A DNA stretch of 64,000 nucleotides. Origin: Fischerella sp. JS2. Lineage in GTDB: Bacteria > Cyanobacteriota > Cyanobacteriia > Cyanobacteriales > Nostocaceae. The notes beneath the pieces were generated by a model that ran no database searches, was not told where the DNA came from, and worked only from the letters and a program-made list of their open reading frames with translations. Where the stretch lies: NCBI RefSeq assembly GCF_032393985.1, contig NZ_CP135918.1, positions 4,837,724 to 4,901,723 on the forward strand, given 5' to 3'. This document shows, piece by piece, positions 38,403 to 48,180 of the stretch (position 1 is its first letter; every line of letters starts with the position of its first letter). Made by a program: the position numbers and the translations under genes.

Positions 38403-38609
38403 TCAATTCATATTGATTCCTTCAAGCAAAATCGATGAATTGACAATCTCTAAAATCATTAATAAGAAAATAAAAAACAACAGCATCAAAATAGCCATTA
38501 GTGGTGTAGTACCCCAACCAGGAGTAACTTTACCTGCCTCAGTATTTAATTTTTTGAGTAGATATTGTACAGGTGCGACTTTTTTAGATTGAAACTTTTG
38601 TGCTTGCAT
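38403..38609 (-). CDS. psbH2: photosystem II phosphoprotein-type subunit PsbH, far-red paralogue
   Basis: A 68-residue protein with the PsbH core [20 protein letters not shown] followed by one membrane helix and the conserved end [15 protein letters not shown]. PsbH lies beside CP47 and supports the QB site and bicarbonate binding. It follows psbB after 85 bases in the same direction, the classical psbB-psbH order. GGAGGAATCC precedes the ATG. In far-red clusters this copy replaces the ordinary PsbH. Confidence 0.93.
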   Translation of the reverse strand: MQAQKFQSKKVAPVQYLLKKLNTEAGKVTPGWGTTPLMAILMLLFFIFLLMILEIVNSSILLEGINMN

Positions 38610-38694
38610 GGATTCCTCCGACTATTATTGATAGTTTTTTTGGTAAACATTCAGTGGTAGTAAGCGCTTAAGCGCTTACTACAAACCTGATAAG

Positions 38695-40227
38695 CTAGAT
38701 AACTGCTTGCTTCTTGCGTGTAGTTGTATCTCCCACTTTCTGGAAAACACCAAACTCTACCTGTTCATCAAGTTCTGGGTCAATGCCAGCAAATACATCC
38801 CGGTAGATGGTACGAGAACCATGCCAGATGTGTCCGAAAAACCATACCAAAGCAAAGCAAGTGTGGAAAAAGGCAAAAAAGCCCCGGTTACTAGTCCGGA
38901 AAACTCCATCGGAATTGTGGATTGTGCGGTCAAATTCAAAAGGTTCACCCAGTTGGGCTTGACGTGCGTACTTCTTCACCGTCATTGGGTCTGTAAACGT
39001 TTGACCATCAAGTGTCCCGCCAAAGAAACTGACATTAACGCCAGTTTGCTCAAAGCTATATTTTGCCTCTGCTCGTTGGAAGGGAATATCTGCACGCACT
39101 ACACCATCTTTGTCAGTCAGAACTACTGGGAAGGTTTCAAAGAAAGTAGGCATTCGACGAACTGTCAATTCCCGTCCTTCACGGTCTTGGAATACTGGAT
39201 GACCAAGCCAACTTCGAGCCACTCCATCTCCATCCACCATTCGACCTACTCGGAATAAACCACCTTTGGCAGGATTATTGCCAATATAGTCATAGAAAGC
39301 TAGTTTCTTTGGGATAGCTGACCAAGATTGTGAGAGAGTTTTACCCTCGTCTAAACCAGCTTGCACCCGTCTATCAATCTCTTTTTTAAAGTAGCTTTGA
39401 TCCCACTGATAACGAGTCGGTCCCCACAGTTCAATAGGTGTGGTGGCAGTACCATACCACATACTACTAGCAGCTACAAAACCTGCAAAAAAGAAAGTGG
39501 CCAGCGCACTGGCAAGGACGGTTTCAATGTTTCCCATCCTTAGTCCCCTGTACAGTACTTCAGGGGGTCGAACAACTATATGGAAAAGCCCACCAATAAT
39601 TCCCACAATGCCCGCTGCAATGTGATGAGCAACAACCCCACCAGGATTTTGGGGATTAAACCCCTCTGGTCCCCATACTGGTGCAACTCCTTGAACATGA
39701 CCAGTTAGTCCGTATGGGTCAGAAACCCACATACCCGGACCAAAAATACCGGTGAGATGAAAAGCACCAAAACCAAAGCAGAGTAAACCAGCCAAGAATA
39801 GGTGAATGCCAAAAATTTTGGGCAAATCTAAAGTTGGTTCGCCCGTTTCGGAATCAAAGAATGTGGCAAGATCCCAGTAAACCCAATGCCAGCAAGCAGC
39901 CAAGAACTCAAGACCTGAGAAGATAATGTGAGCTATGGCTACAGTTTCAAACGTCCAAAAACCAGGATCTGCGAAGGTTTCACCTGTAACACTCCAGCCT
40001 TGCCAGGAATTCGTCACTCCCAAGCGTGCCACAAACGGCATTAAAAAACATCCCTGCCGCCACATGGGATTGAGTACTGGATCGCTAGGATCGTACAAAG
40101 CTAGTTCAAACAAAAGCATCGAACCAGCAAAGCCTGCACAAAGAGCATTGTGCATCAGGTGTACAGCAATAAGTCGTCCTGGGTCATTTAAGACCACTGT
40201 ATGAACTCTATACCAAGGTAATCCCAT
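38695..40227 (-). CDS. psbB2: photosystem II CP47 antenna protein, far-red paralogue
   Basis: A 510-residue, six-helix chlorophyll-binding protein starting [19 protein letters not shown]. The long lumenal loop E lies before the last helix, and the chlorophyll-ligand histidines are in place (for example [19 protein letters not shown] and HHIAAGIVG). CP47 passes energy to the PSII reaction centre; this paralogue should hold chlorophyll f/d in some sites. I chose ATG 40227 (family start, AAGGAAG upstream) rather than an in-frame TTG 21 bases earlier. It lies 330 bases after psbC. Confidence 0.96.
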   Translation of the reverse strand: MGLPWYRVHTVVLNDPGRLIAVHLMHNALCAGFAGSMLLFELALYDPSDPVLNPMWRQGCFLMPFVARLGVTNSWQGWSVTGETFADPGFWTFETVAIAHIIFSGLEFLAACWHWVYWDLATFFDSETGEPTLDLPKIFGIHLFLAGLLCFGFGAFHLTGIFGPGMWVSDPYGLTGHVQGVAPVWGPEGFNPQNPGGVVAHHIAAGIVGIIGGLFHIVVRPPEVLYRGLRMGNIETVLASALATFFFAGFVAASSMWYGTATTPIELWGPTRYQWDQSYFKKEIDRRVQAGLDEGKTLSQSWSAIPKKLAFYDYIGNNPAKGGLFRVGRMVDGDGVARSWLGHPVFQDREGRELTVRRMPTFFETFPVVLTDKDGVVRADIPFQRAEAKYSFEQTGVNVSFFGGTLDGQTFTDPMTVKKYARQAQLGEPFEFDRTIHNSDGVFRTSNRGFFAFFHTCFALVWFFGHIWHGSRTIYRDVFAGIDPELDEQVEFGVFQKVGDTTTRKKQAVI

Positions 40228-40556
40228 CGATTGTGCTTCCTTAGTCAAAAGTCAAGAGTTAAGAGAATTAAATCTCTTATTTAGAACAAAAGTCGTAGGT
40301 ATGTACCTGACGCTGAATCAGGAAAAAATTTTTTCAAAAAAAACAAAATTACACAAAAAAACATCAACAAAGTTATGTGAACCACAGAGTCAATGATTTG
40401 ATTTTTGAGCAAATACTGCATAGTCCTAATGGGGAGTGGGGAGATCGGGGATTGGTGATAGGGGACTGGGGATTGGGAAATGGGAAGGGAAGGGAGAGTT
40501 TAAGGATTAAGTAATTCCCTATTCCCGATCCCCGATCCCTAATTCCTGATCGCTAA
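40228..40556. other. psbC-psbB intergenic region
   Basis: About 330 bases. The part near psbC is filled with GGGGATTGGG / GATCCCCGAT-like tandem repeats; the part near psbB is AT-rich and could hold a separate psbB promoter. No gene seen. Confidence 0.5.
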
Positions 40557-41981
40557 CTAATCTAATGGAGGCATGGATAGAACTGGCTCATCTTCGCGGT
40601 CTATACCTCTTTCAAAGCCTGCGGCCGCGGCTCTGGCACGACCGGCGTGCCAGAGATGACCAACTAAGAAAAGCAGAGCAAAGACAAAATGTGCAGAAGC
40701 TAGCCAGGCACGAGGCCCAACAAAGTTAAAGGAGTTGAGTTCAGTTGCTAAGCCGCCGACAGAATTCAGGGAACCTATAGGTGCATGGGTCATGTATTCA
40801 GAAGCACGGCGAATTTGCCAAGGCTGGACATCATGCTGGAGTTTGTCAATATCTAGACCATTGGGGCCACGCAGAGGTTCTAGCCAGGGCGCTTTGACAT
40901 CCCAAAAGCGCATAGTTTCCCCGCCAAAGATAATTTCTCCGGTTGGCGATCGCATCAAGTATTTCCCCAGACCTGTTGGTCCTTGAGCGGAAGCGACGTT
41001 CGCTCCTAAATTTTGGTCACGCACAAGAAATACTAGCGCCTGAGCATTGGAAGATTCAGCAACTGTCGGCCCATAAAATTCGCTGGGATAGGCAGTGTTG
41101 TTAAACCAGATGAACATCGTCGCAATAAATGCTTGTCCGGCTACATTGCCCAAACTTTGCGAAAGGTAAGCCTCTCCTGACCAAATAAAGGCTTTATGAG
41201 TCCACTTAAAAGGCTTAGTCACAATGTGCCAAATACCACCTAGTATTAGCAGCGAACCGATCCAAATATGACCGCCGACTAAATCTTCTAAGTTGTCAAC
41301 ACTAACAATATTACCTGCTCCACCTGTAAAACCTTTGAACAGATAACCAAAGATGATTCTGGGGTCAAGGGTAGGATTGGTAACAAGGCGAACAGTACCA
41401 CCACCGGGGGCCCAGGTGTCATACAACCCGCCCCACAACATTGCCTTACCGACAAGTAAGAAGGCGGCGACACCTAAAGCAATCAGGTGATATCCCAAAA
41501 TGCTGGTGACTTTATCTTTATCGCTCCAATCGAAATTGAAGAAACCAGGAAGTTTTTGCGGCCCTTTGAGGGAGTGATAGATACCACCAAAACCCAAAAC
41601 AGCCGAGCCGATCAGGTGAAATACAGCGATCGCAAAAAATGGAAAGATATCTACTACTTGACCTCCTGGCCCCACACCAAAACCAAGGGTGGCAATGTGA
41701 GGCATTAAGATCAAACCCTGGTCATACATCGGTTTTTCCGGAACATAGTGAGCGACTTCAAACAGCAGCATCGCTCCTGCCCAGAAGGCAATCAGCCCTG
41801 CATGGGCAACATGAGCGCCCAAAAACCGACCAGATTGGTTAATAAAACGAGCGTTACCAGCCCACCAAGCATATCCTGTCGAGGCTTCATCACGACCTTC
41901 ACTTGGTGAATTAACAATATAAGCAGGTTTTTGAACTTCGTCTTTTGGTTTTGAAACTTTAGAATCAAAGGGCGTTTCCAC
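40557..41981 (-). CDS. psbC2: photosystem II CP43 antenna protein, far-red paralogue
   Basis: A 474-residue chlorophyll-binding protein. The loop E residues that ligate the manganese cluster are present (GGETMRFWD, with the Glu and Arg of CP43), so this is a true CP43 and not an IsiA/Pcb antenna. The start is GTG at 41981, in GTGGAAACGCCC, as in psbC genes that begin inside psbD. Here, however, psbD ends 153 bases earlier and psbC is served by a separate copy of the psbD 3' end (41980-42023), which provides GAAGAGGT as the ribosome site. The PSII water-oxidising function should be intact. Confidence 0.95.
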   Translation of the reverse strand: METPFDSKVSKPKDEVQKPAYIVNSPSEGRDEASTGYAWWAGNARFINQSGRFLGAHVAHAGLIAFWAGAMLLFEVAHYVPEKPMYDQGLILMPHIATLGFGVGPGGQVVDIFPFFAIAVFHLIGSAVLGFGGIYHSLKGPQKLPGFFNFDWSDKDKVTSILGYHLIALGVAAFLLVGKAMLWGGLYDTWAPGGGTVRLVTNPTLDPRIIFGYLFKGFTGGAGNIVSVDNLEDLVGGHIWIGSLLILGGIWHIVTKPFKWTHKAFIWSGEAYLSQSLGNVAGQAFIATMFIWFNNTAYPSEFYGPTVAESSNAQALVFLVRDQNLGANVASAQGPTGLGKYLMRSPTGEIIFGGETMRFWDVKAPWLEPLRGPNGLDIDKLQHDVQPWQIRRASEYMTHAPIGSLNSVGGLATELNSFNFVGPRAWLASAHFVFALLFLVGHLWHAGRARAAAAGFERGIDREDEPVLSMPPLD

Positions 41982-42023
41982 GGGGCATTACCTCTTCAGG
42001 GAATTCAAACTTTTCATGGGGCT
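41980..42023 (-). repeat. duplicated 3' end of psbD in front of psbC
   Basis: These 44 bases match psbD at 42149-42192 in 42 positions. In the psbD frame they read [15 protein letters not shown], preceded by a stop codon. In ordinary genomes psbC begins inside the last codons of psbD, so this piece is a remnant of that overlap and retains the psbC ribosome site. Confidence 0.85.
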
Positions 42024-42133
42024 ATTTTGGGTGTAAGGAGGTAGGAGTGTAAGGGAAAGAATTAAAAACCAAGTAATCATACTTACAAATCAACTTTCCT
42101 CTCCTACACCCTTATACCCCTACACCCATCCCC

Positions 42134-43195
42134 TCATTCAGCATTACCACGGGGCAGTACCTCTTCAGGGAATTCAAATTTTTCATGGGGCTGGTCTTGA
42201 GTCGCCATCCATGCTCTAGCTCCCTCGTTCAATAAGATATTTTTGGTATAGAATGTTTCAAATTCTGGGTCTTCTGCTGCGCGTATTTCCTGAGACACAA
42301 AGTCATAAGCCCGCAGGTTAAAAGCTAAACCCACCATGCCAATAGAACTCATCCACAAGCCTGTAACTGGCACAAACAACATAAAGAAATGCAACCATCG
42401 CTTGTTAGAAAAAGCAATTCCAAAAATCTGTGACCAATAGCGGTTTGCAGTCACAAAAGAATAGGTTTCTTCTGCTTGAGTCGGAGAAAATCCCCCAAAA
42501 GTGTTAAAGCTTTTGGTGTCTCTAAACAAAGTATTTTCTACTGTTGCACCATGAATAGCACACAACAGCGCACCTCCCAATACACCGGCGACTCCCATCA
42601 TATGAAATGGGTTCAGTGTATAGTTATGAAACGCTTGGAAGAATAATAAGAAACGGAAAATGGCAGCGACCCCAAACGAGGGCGCAAAAAACCAGGAAGA
42701 TTGTCCTAATGGATAAATGAGAAAGACAGAAACAAATACAGAGATGGGAGCAGAAAAAGCGATCGCATTGTAGGGTCGAACGCCAACTAAACGAGCAATT
42801 TCAAATTGGCGCAGCATGAAGCCGATTAAACCAAAAACACCATGGAGGGCGACAAAAGCCCATAAACCGCCAATTTGACACCAACGGGTAAAGTCCCACT
42901 GCGCCTCAGGCCCCCACAGGAACAACAAAGAATGTCCCATGCTATCAGCAGGAGTGGAAACAGCCGCTGTCAGGAAGTTACAGCCTTCCAAGTAAGAACT
43001 CACAATACCATGAGTGTACCAAGAAGTAACAAAAGTCGTGCCAGTAAACCAACCCCCAATCGCCAGGTAAGCACAGGGGAAGAGTAACAAGCCTGACCAA
43101 CCGATAAAAACAAAGCGATCGCGTTTCAGCCAGTCATCGAGGACATAAAACCATTCAAACCCCCTTGTCCGTGAGGGTCTAATTGCAATGGTCAT
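42134..43195 (-). CDS. psbD3: photosystem II D2 protein, far-red paralogue
   Basis: A 353-residue, five-helix reaction-centre protein. Helix regions and cofactor residues are visible: [19 protein letters not shown] (His for QA/iron and P680 side), [18 protein letters not shown] (iron His) and the C-terminal [20 protein letters not shown]2 pairs with D1 and carries QA. It ends PRGNAE with TGA, and the ancestral psbC start after PRG has decayed here. It begins 31 bases after an apcD-type gene. Start ATG 43195 gives the standard MTIAIRP N-terminus. Confidence 0.96.
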   Translation of the reverse strand: MTIAIRPSRTRGFEWFYVLDDWLKRDRFVFIGWSGLLLFPCAYLAIGGWFTGTTFVTSWYTHGIVSSYLEGCNFLTAAVSTPADSMGHSLLFLWGPEAQWDFTRWCQIGGLWAFVALHGVFGLIGFMLRQFEIARLVGVRPYNAIAFSAPISVFVSVFLIYPLGQSSWFFAPSFGVAAIFRFLLFFQAFHNYTLNPFHMMGVAGVLGGALLCAIHGATVENTLFRDTKSFNTFGGFSPTQAEETYSFVTANRYWSQIFGIAFSNKRWLHFFMLFVPVTGLWMSSIGMVGLAFNLRAYDFVSQEIRAAEDPEFETFYTKNILLNEGARAWMATQDQPHEKFEFPEEVLPRGNAE

Positions 43196-43226
43196 AAGAA
43201 CTTATCCTTTTGCTAAAAAACTTTGT

Positions 43227-43748
43227 TCACCAATCCGACCGACCATCATTCATAAAATAAGGAGCACCTGGAAAGGAGAGAGTTTGAATAATGTGGTCGA
43301 AATAAGGGGTGACTTCCGCAGCATCTTCATCACCAAGCAGTGCTTGAGCTTCTTCTTTAATACAGCGCACTGCCTCAACCCAATTAGAAAGTGGAATTCC
43401 TAAAGATTGATACATTTGTTGCATTCCAACTGTGCCAATTTCTGTCAAGGGCTGCTCATTTCCTGCCAAAACACAATAGGCAACTAAACGGATATACCAA
43501 CCTTGATCCCGTTGGCAGGAAGCTGTTTTCCTCATATTGCCGCTATTACTGGGTGTCACTGGACACCGCTTCCAGAACTTTTGACTAGCTGTTTCTACAA
43601 GCCGATTTTGGTTACTAGCCAAAGTTTTAGCAATGCGAATCCGTTTGTCCCCCGAATGGCAAAAATTTTGAATCATGCGGATTTCTCCGGGAGTAGGATA
43701 ACGCATCTGTTCATCAGCATTCTCAATTACCTGCTTTACAAGACTCAT
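43227..43748 (-). CDS. allophycocyanin alpha-type subunit (ApcD family) with C-terminal extension
   Basis: A 173-residue phycobiliprotein alpha subunit of the ApcD type. The bilin cysteine is in KTASCQRDQGWYIRLVAY. Far-red ApcD proteins carry a tryptophan at this place in DQxWY, reported to hold the chromophore in a red-shifted state. Unlike the two other ApcD-type genes nearby, it continues past the usual end (PYFDHIIQTL) for about 15 residues, SFPGAPYFMNDGRSDW, probably an added contact surface. I chose ATG 43748 over an upstream in-frame ATG. It is one of ApcD2/ApcD3/ApcD5; which one cannot be told by eye. Confidence 0.9.
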   Translation of the reverse strand: MSLVKQVIENADEQMRYPTPGEIRMIQNFCHSGDKRIRIAKTLASNQNRLVETASQKFWKRCPVTPSNSGNMRKTASCQRDQGWYIRLVAYCVLAGNEQPLTEIGTVGMQQMYQSLGIPLSNWVEAVRCIKEEAQALLGDEDAAEVTPYFDHIIQTLSFPGAPYFMNDGRSDW

Positions 43749-43848
43749 ATCAATTTTGGATTTTGGATTTGGCAATTAGGATTAGCTCTCTGTGTCAAGG
43801 TGAGTAGGAAACTAACCTAAATTTCAGTAACTTCTAACTTCTTTGTGT

Positions 43849-43905
43849 TTTTGTGCCTTGGTGTTTCAAAAAAGATTTTTTCACCACCAAGACGCAAAGA
43901 CACCA
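43849..43905. repeat. dispersed CTTTGTG-type hairpin between apcE2 and apcD
   Basis: Imperfect hairpin with arms TTTGTGCCTTGGTG and CACCAAGACGCAAAG, loop rich in A and T. It is the same family as 22381-22438 and 33969-34020. It sits between two co-directional genes of the cluster, so it may partly stop or process the transcript. Confidence 0.5.
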
Positions 43906-43945
43906 TGAAAAACCTATAAATTAGGATTTAAACCTCGCCTCCCTA

Positions 43946-46216
43946 TCAGGCAGGATTGATATAGTTGTCTTCACCTTCAGACTCACTCACTGAAGCTTGT
44001 ACATAGGTTAGTTCTGGTTCCAACTTTTGTTCTTGGAGGTTAGTCTCACACTCATTTACCAACTCTGACAAAGTTTGCGTTTGTCCGTTGTGGTGCTTGG
44101 GAACAAAACTATCTAATTCTGATGGCGACGACAGCAAAGATTTTACTGACAGATTTACAGCGTAAGATGATTTAGGCGATCGCATTGCAAAACCTCTGGG
44201 TGTGACATAGCGTTCATAAGGAACCGTATCTTCCCCAAAAGTTTGCATATATTCTGGACTATCGATCATTTCATCAATCAGTGCATAAAAGCCTTGATTT
44301 GCAGAGATGTCGTAGTAATGATTCATTTCCTGTCGCCCGTAGGTAGGACGGCCCAACAAGCGTCGATGGATGTATTCAATCGCTTTAGTTACGTACAGTG
44401 GTTCCCAAAACATTCTGCGGAATAATTTAGATTTGGCTAACTGGCGGATAAACTCCCGCATTGTAATTGCACCACTTAGGAATGCTGATTCTGCAACTGT
44501 TATACGCTGACCTTCAAAAACATCGCGTCCAAATACTTGCTGATAAGCTGCCTGAATCACTGCGGACGGGGAATGATTTGTTAGGCTGACGTTGGGTGGT
44601 GCTTGTTTTCCATTTACTAGAGATTTTGTGTGTAACTTCTCTGGATGATCTAACTTGATTACCCTTCCCAAAGTTCCTGGGACTTGTCCCAAGCCATCAG
44701 AACTAATCAGTATGCGGCGATTATCTTTACCAAAGGGTGCAGGACTGTGGAGAGTTGTTGCGGGTAAAGCATCTACAGGAAAAATTGCACCAAATTGAAT
44801 TTCGAGAGGGTCGTTACCAGAACCGTAAGGATGCTGATTGGGTAGGGGTTTGGCGTATTTGCCAAACAGGGTCACAAACTGGGGTACTTTGTGAATAACA
44901 GCGCTGTACTTCAACAAATCTATTTGTGGTCCCCAATTACGGCACTCCTGAGCTTCTTGTCCCAAACCACGCAGATATGGTACTGTTTCCTCGCCAAAGT
45001 AGTCAGCGTATTCTTGGGAATCTACCAAAGTATCAATTAGTTTAGGTAAACCACCTTTGGTAACTACAGCAAAGTATTCTTGGAACTCTTCTAGAGAACT
45101 CAATCCCCGTCCCAAAAAGTGACGCATTGCCAATTCAATCACGCGACTAATGGTATACGGCTCCCAGAAAAGTCTGCGGTAGAGGCGAGATTTACCTAAA
45201 CAACGAACAAACTCCTTCATGGAAATTTGTCCACCTTTGAGTTGGGACTCCAATTCATCTACAGCGAAACCATAGGTAGCAGTTACATCGCGCTCAAAAA
45301 CTTGCCGATAGGCAGCTTTTATTACTGCTTGCTTTTCTGTCTCTGGTAAGACAGATTTCATCACATATTTGAGTCGCGCGAGTGAGGCGATCGCATAACT
45401 TTGAGGTAATACTAAACCCTGCTGTTCGTTGGAAACCCCAATTCTAAGTTGAACTGGAGGTTTTTCAACAAGGTATTCCGATATTAATACCTGAAAATTA
45501 TGCTTGATAATTTCCTGCGCCTCAGCATCATTTGCAAAGTAATTCAGGGATTGTCGTTGCATTTCCTTAAGAGCAACAACAGTAGCATCTGTTACATCTT
45601 CTGGAATAACACCGCGCAAGCCTCTGGCATTAGCTGACAAAATACTAGTATCACCAGCAACAATGGCATAAGTTATATAACGTAAAAACCACGCTAAGTC
45701 TCGCATAGACCGTTTCATTCTCGTTGGCCCGTAGCGAGAAATATTGATAAAACGGAAGCCCTCCGGAAGCGGATCTCTGTCAGTAAAGAGAGTACGCGCT
45801 TGTTCCCACCAACCCCTTAAAGGATTGAAAAATCTTGGCGTTGGTATTAAATTTACCCGTTCCTTATCCGGAACATAACCATTTCTTCGTGCTGCACTCA
45901 GGTAATCCTCACCTACATAATAACCTGAACCTGGCAATCCTATGGGATCTTGGGTTTTTTCCAAGTAATCCATGGGAAAACCGCCAACAAAAATCCGATT
46001 TGCCCCCACAGAGACAATTTCATCTGCATTTTTAGTTAGCGTTTCTACAATTTCTAAACGCTTATTACCAGAACTAAAAAATGAATTGAGTTCTTGAAGT
46101 TCAGTACGCTTTAAATAGCGGTCTTGTTGTTCTGCTTGTGAAATAACTGCAAGAGGTACAGTTTGATACAGTTGTGGATGAGCAACTGAAATATTACTAC
46201 TTGCTTTCGTACTCAT
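43946..46216 (-). CDS. apcE2: phycobilisome core-membrane linker ApcE2
   Basis: A 756-residue linker. Residues about 20-240 are the phycobiliprotein-like domain with an inserted loop (about 77-150), and two REP linker domains follow (about 270-400 and 525-660), compared with four in the usual Nostocales ApcE, so it organises a smaller two-cylinder core. Where ordinary ApcE has the bilin cysteine (ENAC), this protein has VIPEDVT with valine near 208, so the phycocyanobilin must be bound without a covalent bond and is therefore red-shifted, as reported for ApcE2. ATG 46216 is used. Confidence 0.93.
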   Translation of the reverse strand: MSTKASSNISVAHPQLYQTVPLAVISQAEQQDRYLKRTELQELNSFFSSGNKRLEIVETLTKNADEIVSVGANRIFVGGFPMDYLEKTQDPIGLPGSGYYVGEDYLSAARRNGYVPDKERVNLIPTPRFFNPLRGWWEQARTLFTDRDPLPEGFRFINISRYGPTRMKRSMRDLAWFLRYITYAIVAGDTSILSANARGLRGVIPEDVTDATVVALKEMQRQSLNYFANDAEAQEIIKHNFQVLISEYLVEKPPVQLRIGVSNEQQGLVLPQSYAIASLARLKYVMKSVLPETEKQAVIKAAYRQVFERDVTATYGFAVDELESQLKGGQISMKEFVRCLGKSRLYRRLFWEPYTISRVIELAMRHFLGRGLSSLEEFQEYFAVVTKGGLPKLIDTLVDSQEYADYFGEETVPYLRGLGQEAQECRNWGPQIDLLKYSAVIHKVPQFVTLFGKYAKPLPNQHPYGSGNDPLEIQFGAIFPVDALPATTLHSPAPFGKDNRRILISSDGLGQVPGTLGRVIKLDHPEKLHTKSLVNGKQAPPNVSLTNHSPSAVIQAAYQQVFGRDVFEGQRITVAESAFLSGAITMREFIRQLAKSKLFRRMFWEPLYVTKAIEYIHRRLLGRPTYGRQEMNHYYDISANQGFYALIDEMIDSPEYMQTFGEDTVPYERYVTPRGFAMRSPKSSYAVNLSVKSLLSSPSELDSFVPKHHNGQTQTLSELVNECETNLQEQKLEPELTYVQASVSESEGEDNYINPA

Positions 46217-46282
46217 TTTTTATTTGTTGGTAGTTGGTAGTTGGTAGTTAGTTGTTGGTTGTTGCTATTAACCACTAACAAA

Positions 46283-46762
46283 TTAAGGCATCAAACTTTG
46301 AATTAAATAATCAAAATAAGGCGCTACTTCGGTGGCGTCTTCTAAAGTAAATAAATCTAAAGATACTTCTTTGAGGCAACGTATTGCTTCCACTAAATTA
46401 GGTAAGGGAATTTCTAGGGATTCGTACATTTCTTTCACTCCAATAGTGCCAATTGCTGCTAAAGGCTCTACATCTCCCACTACTACAGCATAAGTAATCA
46501 AACGAATGTACCAACTTTGATCGCGCAAGCATGAATTTCGATACATTCTATTACCGCTATTACTAGGTGTATTTGGACAGCGTTCCCAAAATTTGAGACT
46601 TGCTTGTTCTACAATTTCTTTTTCATTTTCCGTCAGAGTCACAGCAAGATTTAGCCGAGAAACTCCGCCCTCGTAAAATTGTTGAATTGCGCTTAACTCA
46701 CCAGCGTTGAGATACCGAGCTTCACGATCAGCATTCAAAATTGATTTTATAATAACGCTCAT
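46283..46762 (-). CDS. allophycocyanin alpha-type subunit (ApcD family)
   Basis: A 159-residue phycobiliprotein alpha subunit of the ApcD type. The bilin cysteine is in YRNSCLRDQSWYIRLITYA, again with Trp in DQxWY as in far-red forms. It differs most from the other two copies (about half the surface residues change), for example VGDVEPLAAIGTIG. It lies between apcB and apcE2 in the same direction. The subtype (D2, D3 or D5) is not certain. Confidence 0.9.
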   Translation of the reverse strand: MSVIIKSILNADREARYLNAGELSAIQQFYEGGVSRLNLAVTLTENEKEIVEQASLKFWERCPNTPSNSGNRMYRNSCLRDQSWYIRLITYAVVVGDVEPLAAIGTIGVKEMYESLEIPLPNLVEAIRCLKEVSLDLFTLEDATEVAPYFDYLIQSLMP

Positions 46763-46914
46763 TGGTAATAGGGAATTGTTAATTGGTAATAAAAAAGTAT
46801 GAATTTGGGAACAGTTATGAGTTATCAGTTATGAGTTATCAATTATTAATAAAGAGATAAACATACTGATAACTGTTTGCTGTTTGCTGTTGACTGTCCC
46901 CTATTTTTTGTTCT

Positions 46915-47400
46915 TTAACTCAAACCAGAGACGATATAGTCGAAATAGACACCCATTTCTTTACCGGCTTCAACACCTATCATGCTATTAGTTACTTCCT
47001 TCATTGCTTGCACTGCTCGTATAGTTGCACCAATAGGAACGCCCAAAGAGTTGTAAGTTTCCCTCAAACCATTCAAAACGCGCTCGTCTAAAATTGAGGG
47101 ATCACCAGCCAACATGGCGTAGGTAGCATAGCGTAAAAAGTAATCTAAGTCTCGAACACAAGCAGCATAACGACGACAGGTATACATATTGCCACCAGGA
47201 GCCGTGATATCTGTATAAAGCAGAGATTTTGCTACTGTTTGAGTAACGATAGTTTTGGCATTAGCACTAATCGTAGTAGCAGCACGCGCCCGCATATCAC
47301 CAGTATGGTAGTAGTGTTGTAGCTTCTCTAAAGAATTGTTATCCAGGTATTTGCCTTGAACGTCAGAGGAATTAATCAAAGAAGTAATTGCGTCTTGCAT
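46915..47400 (-). CDS. apcB2: allophycocyanin beta subunit, far-red paralogue
   Basis: A 161-residue phycobiliprotein beta subunit starting [19 protein letters not shown]. The bilin cysteine is in [20 protein letters not shown], and the asparagine-containing loop that is often N-methylated is in the usual place. It is the only beta subunit in the cluster and so should pair with all three ApcD-type alpha subunits to make far-red absorbing allophycocyanin hexamers. Confidence 0.93.
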   Translation of the reverse strand: MQDAITSLINSSDVQGKYLDNNSLEKLQHYYHTGDMRARAATTISANAKTIVTQTVAKSLLYTDITAPGGNMYTCRRYAACVRDLDYFLRYATYAMLAGDPSILDERVLNGLRETYNSLGVPIGATIRAVQAMKEVTNSMIGVEAGKEMGVYFDYIVSGLS

Positions 47401-47515
47401 AATTCTGTGTCCTTAATTTGAGTATTCGAGTAATAGATATTTAAGAAAAGACGAAAAATGAAGTATAAATTTATTTTTTATTTTTCATACTTCATTATTC
47501 ATCCGTTACTCCTTT

Positions 47516-47992
47516 CTATGACAACGCTCTAATGATGTAGTCAAAATATGGGCCTACCTCAACAGCATCTTCCTCACTCATCATGGATACAGCTTCTTCT
47601 TTAATGCAGCGCATTGCTTCCACTATATTTCTGAGTGGAATTTCTAAATTGTTGTACATTTCTTTAATGCCAACAGTGCCTATTTCTTCCAAGGGTTTCT
47701 CACTGCCTGCCAAAACTGAGTAAGCAACTAAGCGAACATACCAACCTTGATCGCGCTGACAGGAAGCTGTTTTTCGCTCATTACCACTATTACTAGGTGT
47801 ATTAGGACAGCGTTCCCAGAATTTCTGGCTACCGCGTTGCACAATTAGTTGTTCATTTTCTGACAAAATTTTTGCAATCCGAATTCGTTGATCTCCTGTT
47901 TTCAAAAAGTCTTGAAAAATCCTTAGCTCTTTAGGAGCAGGATAGCGAGATTCACTATCAGCATTTAGAATTAATTCGGTAACAACGCTCAT
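47516..47992 (-). CDS. allophycocyanin alpha-type subunit (ApcD family)
   Basis: A 158-residue alpha subunit. The bilin cysteine (Cys 78) is in KTASCQRDQGWYVRLVAY, with Trp 84 in the DQxWY clamp position. It is very like the copy at 43227-43748 but without the C-terminal extension, so these two are the recent duplicate pair. It is followed by apcB after 115 bases. Subtype number not certain. Confidence 0.9.
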   Translation of the reverse strand: MSVVTELILNADSESRYPAPKELRIFQDFLKTGDQRIRIAKILSENEQLIVQRGSQKFWERCPNTPSNSGNERKTASCQRDQGWYVRLVAYSVLAGSEKPLEEIGTVGIKEMYNNLEIPLRNIVEAMRCIKEEAVSMMSEEDAVEVGPYFDYIIRALS

Positions 47993-48030
47993 TACATTAC
48001 TCCTGATTTTTCTAGTTAGTGGTTAGTGGT

Positions 48031-48062
48031 TGTACCAGACGTGCCATGGCACGTCTGGTACA
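48031..48062. repeat. 32-bp perfect palindrome, AGACGTGCCATGGCACGTCT core
   Basis: Perfect palindrome without a loop, half-site TGTACCAGACGTGCCA. It lies between psbA and an apcD-type gene. A 30-bp palindrome with the same 20-base core occurs at 63105-63134 ahead of nifJ. As RNA it would form a strong stem. Confidence 0.7.
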
Positions 48063-48180
48063 TTGATTCGTGGTTCGTGGGTTATAAATAACAAACAAGC
48101 AATAACCAATAATCAACAACAAATCGATGAGGAAAAGGTTCAGTTGTCAGGGAGGAATCAAGCTGACAACTGAAAACCAA

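Noticed and set aside
38142-38438. 98-residue plus-strand open frame over the psbH-psaF gap
   Set aside because: It lies antisense to the 47-residue membrane protein, has no ribosome site and its composition is not protein-like.
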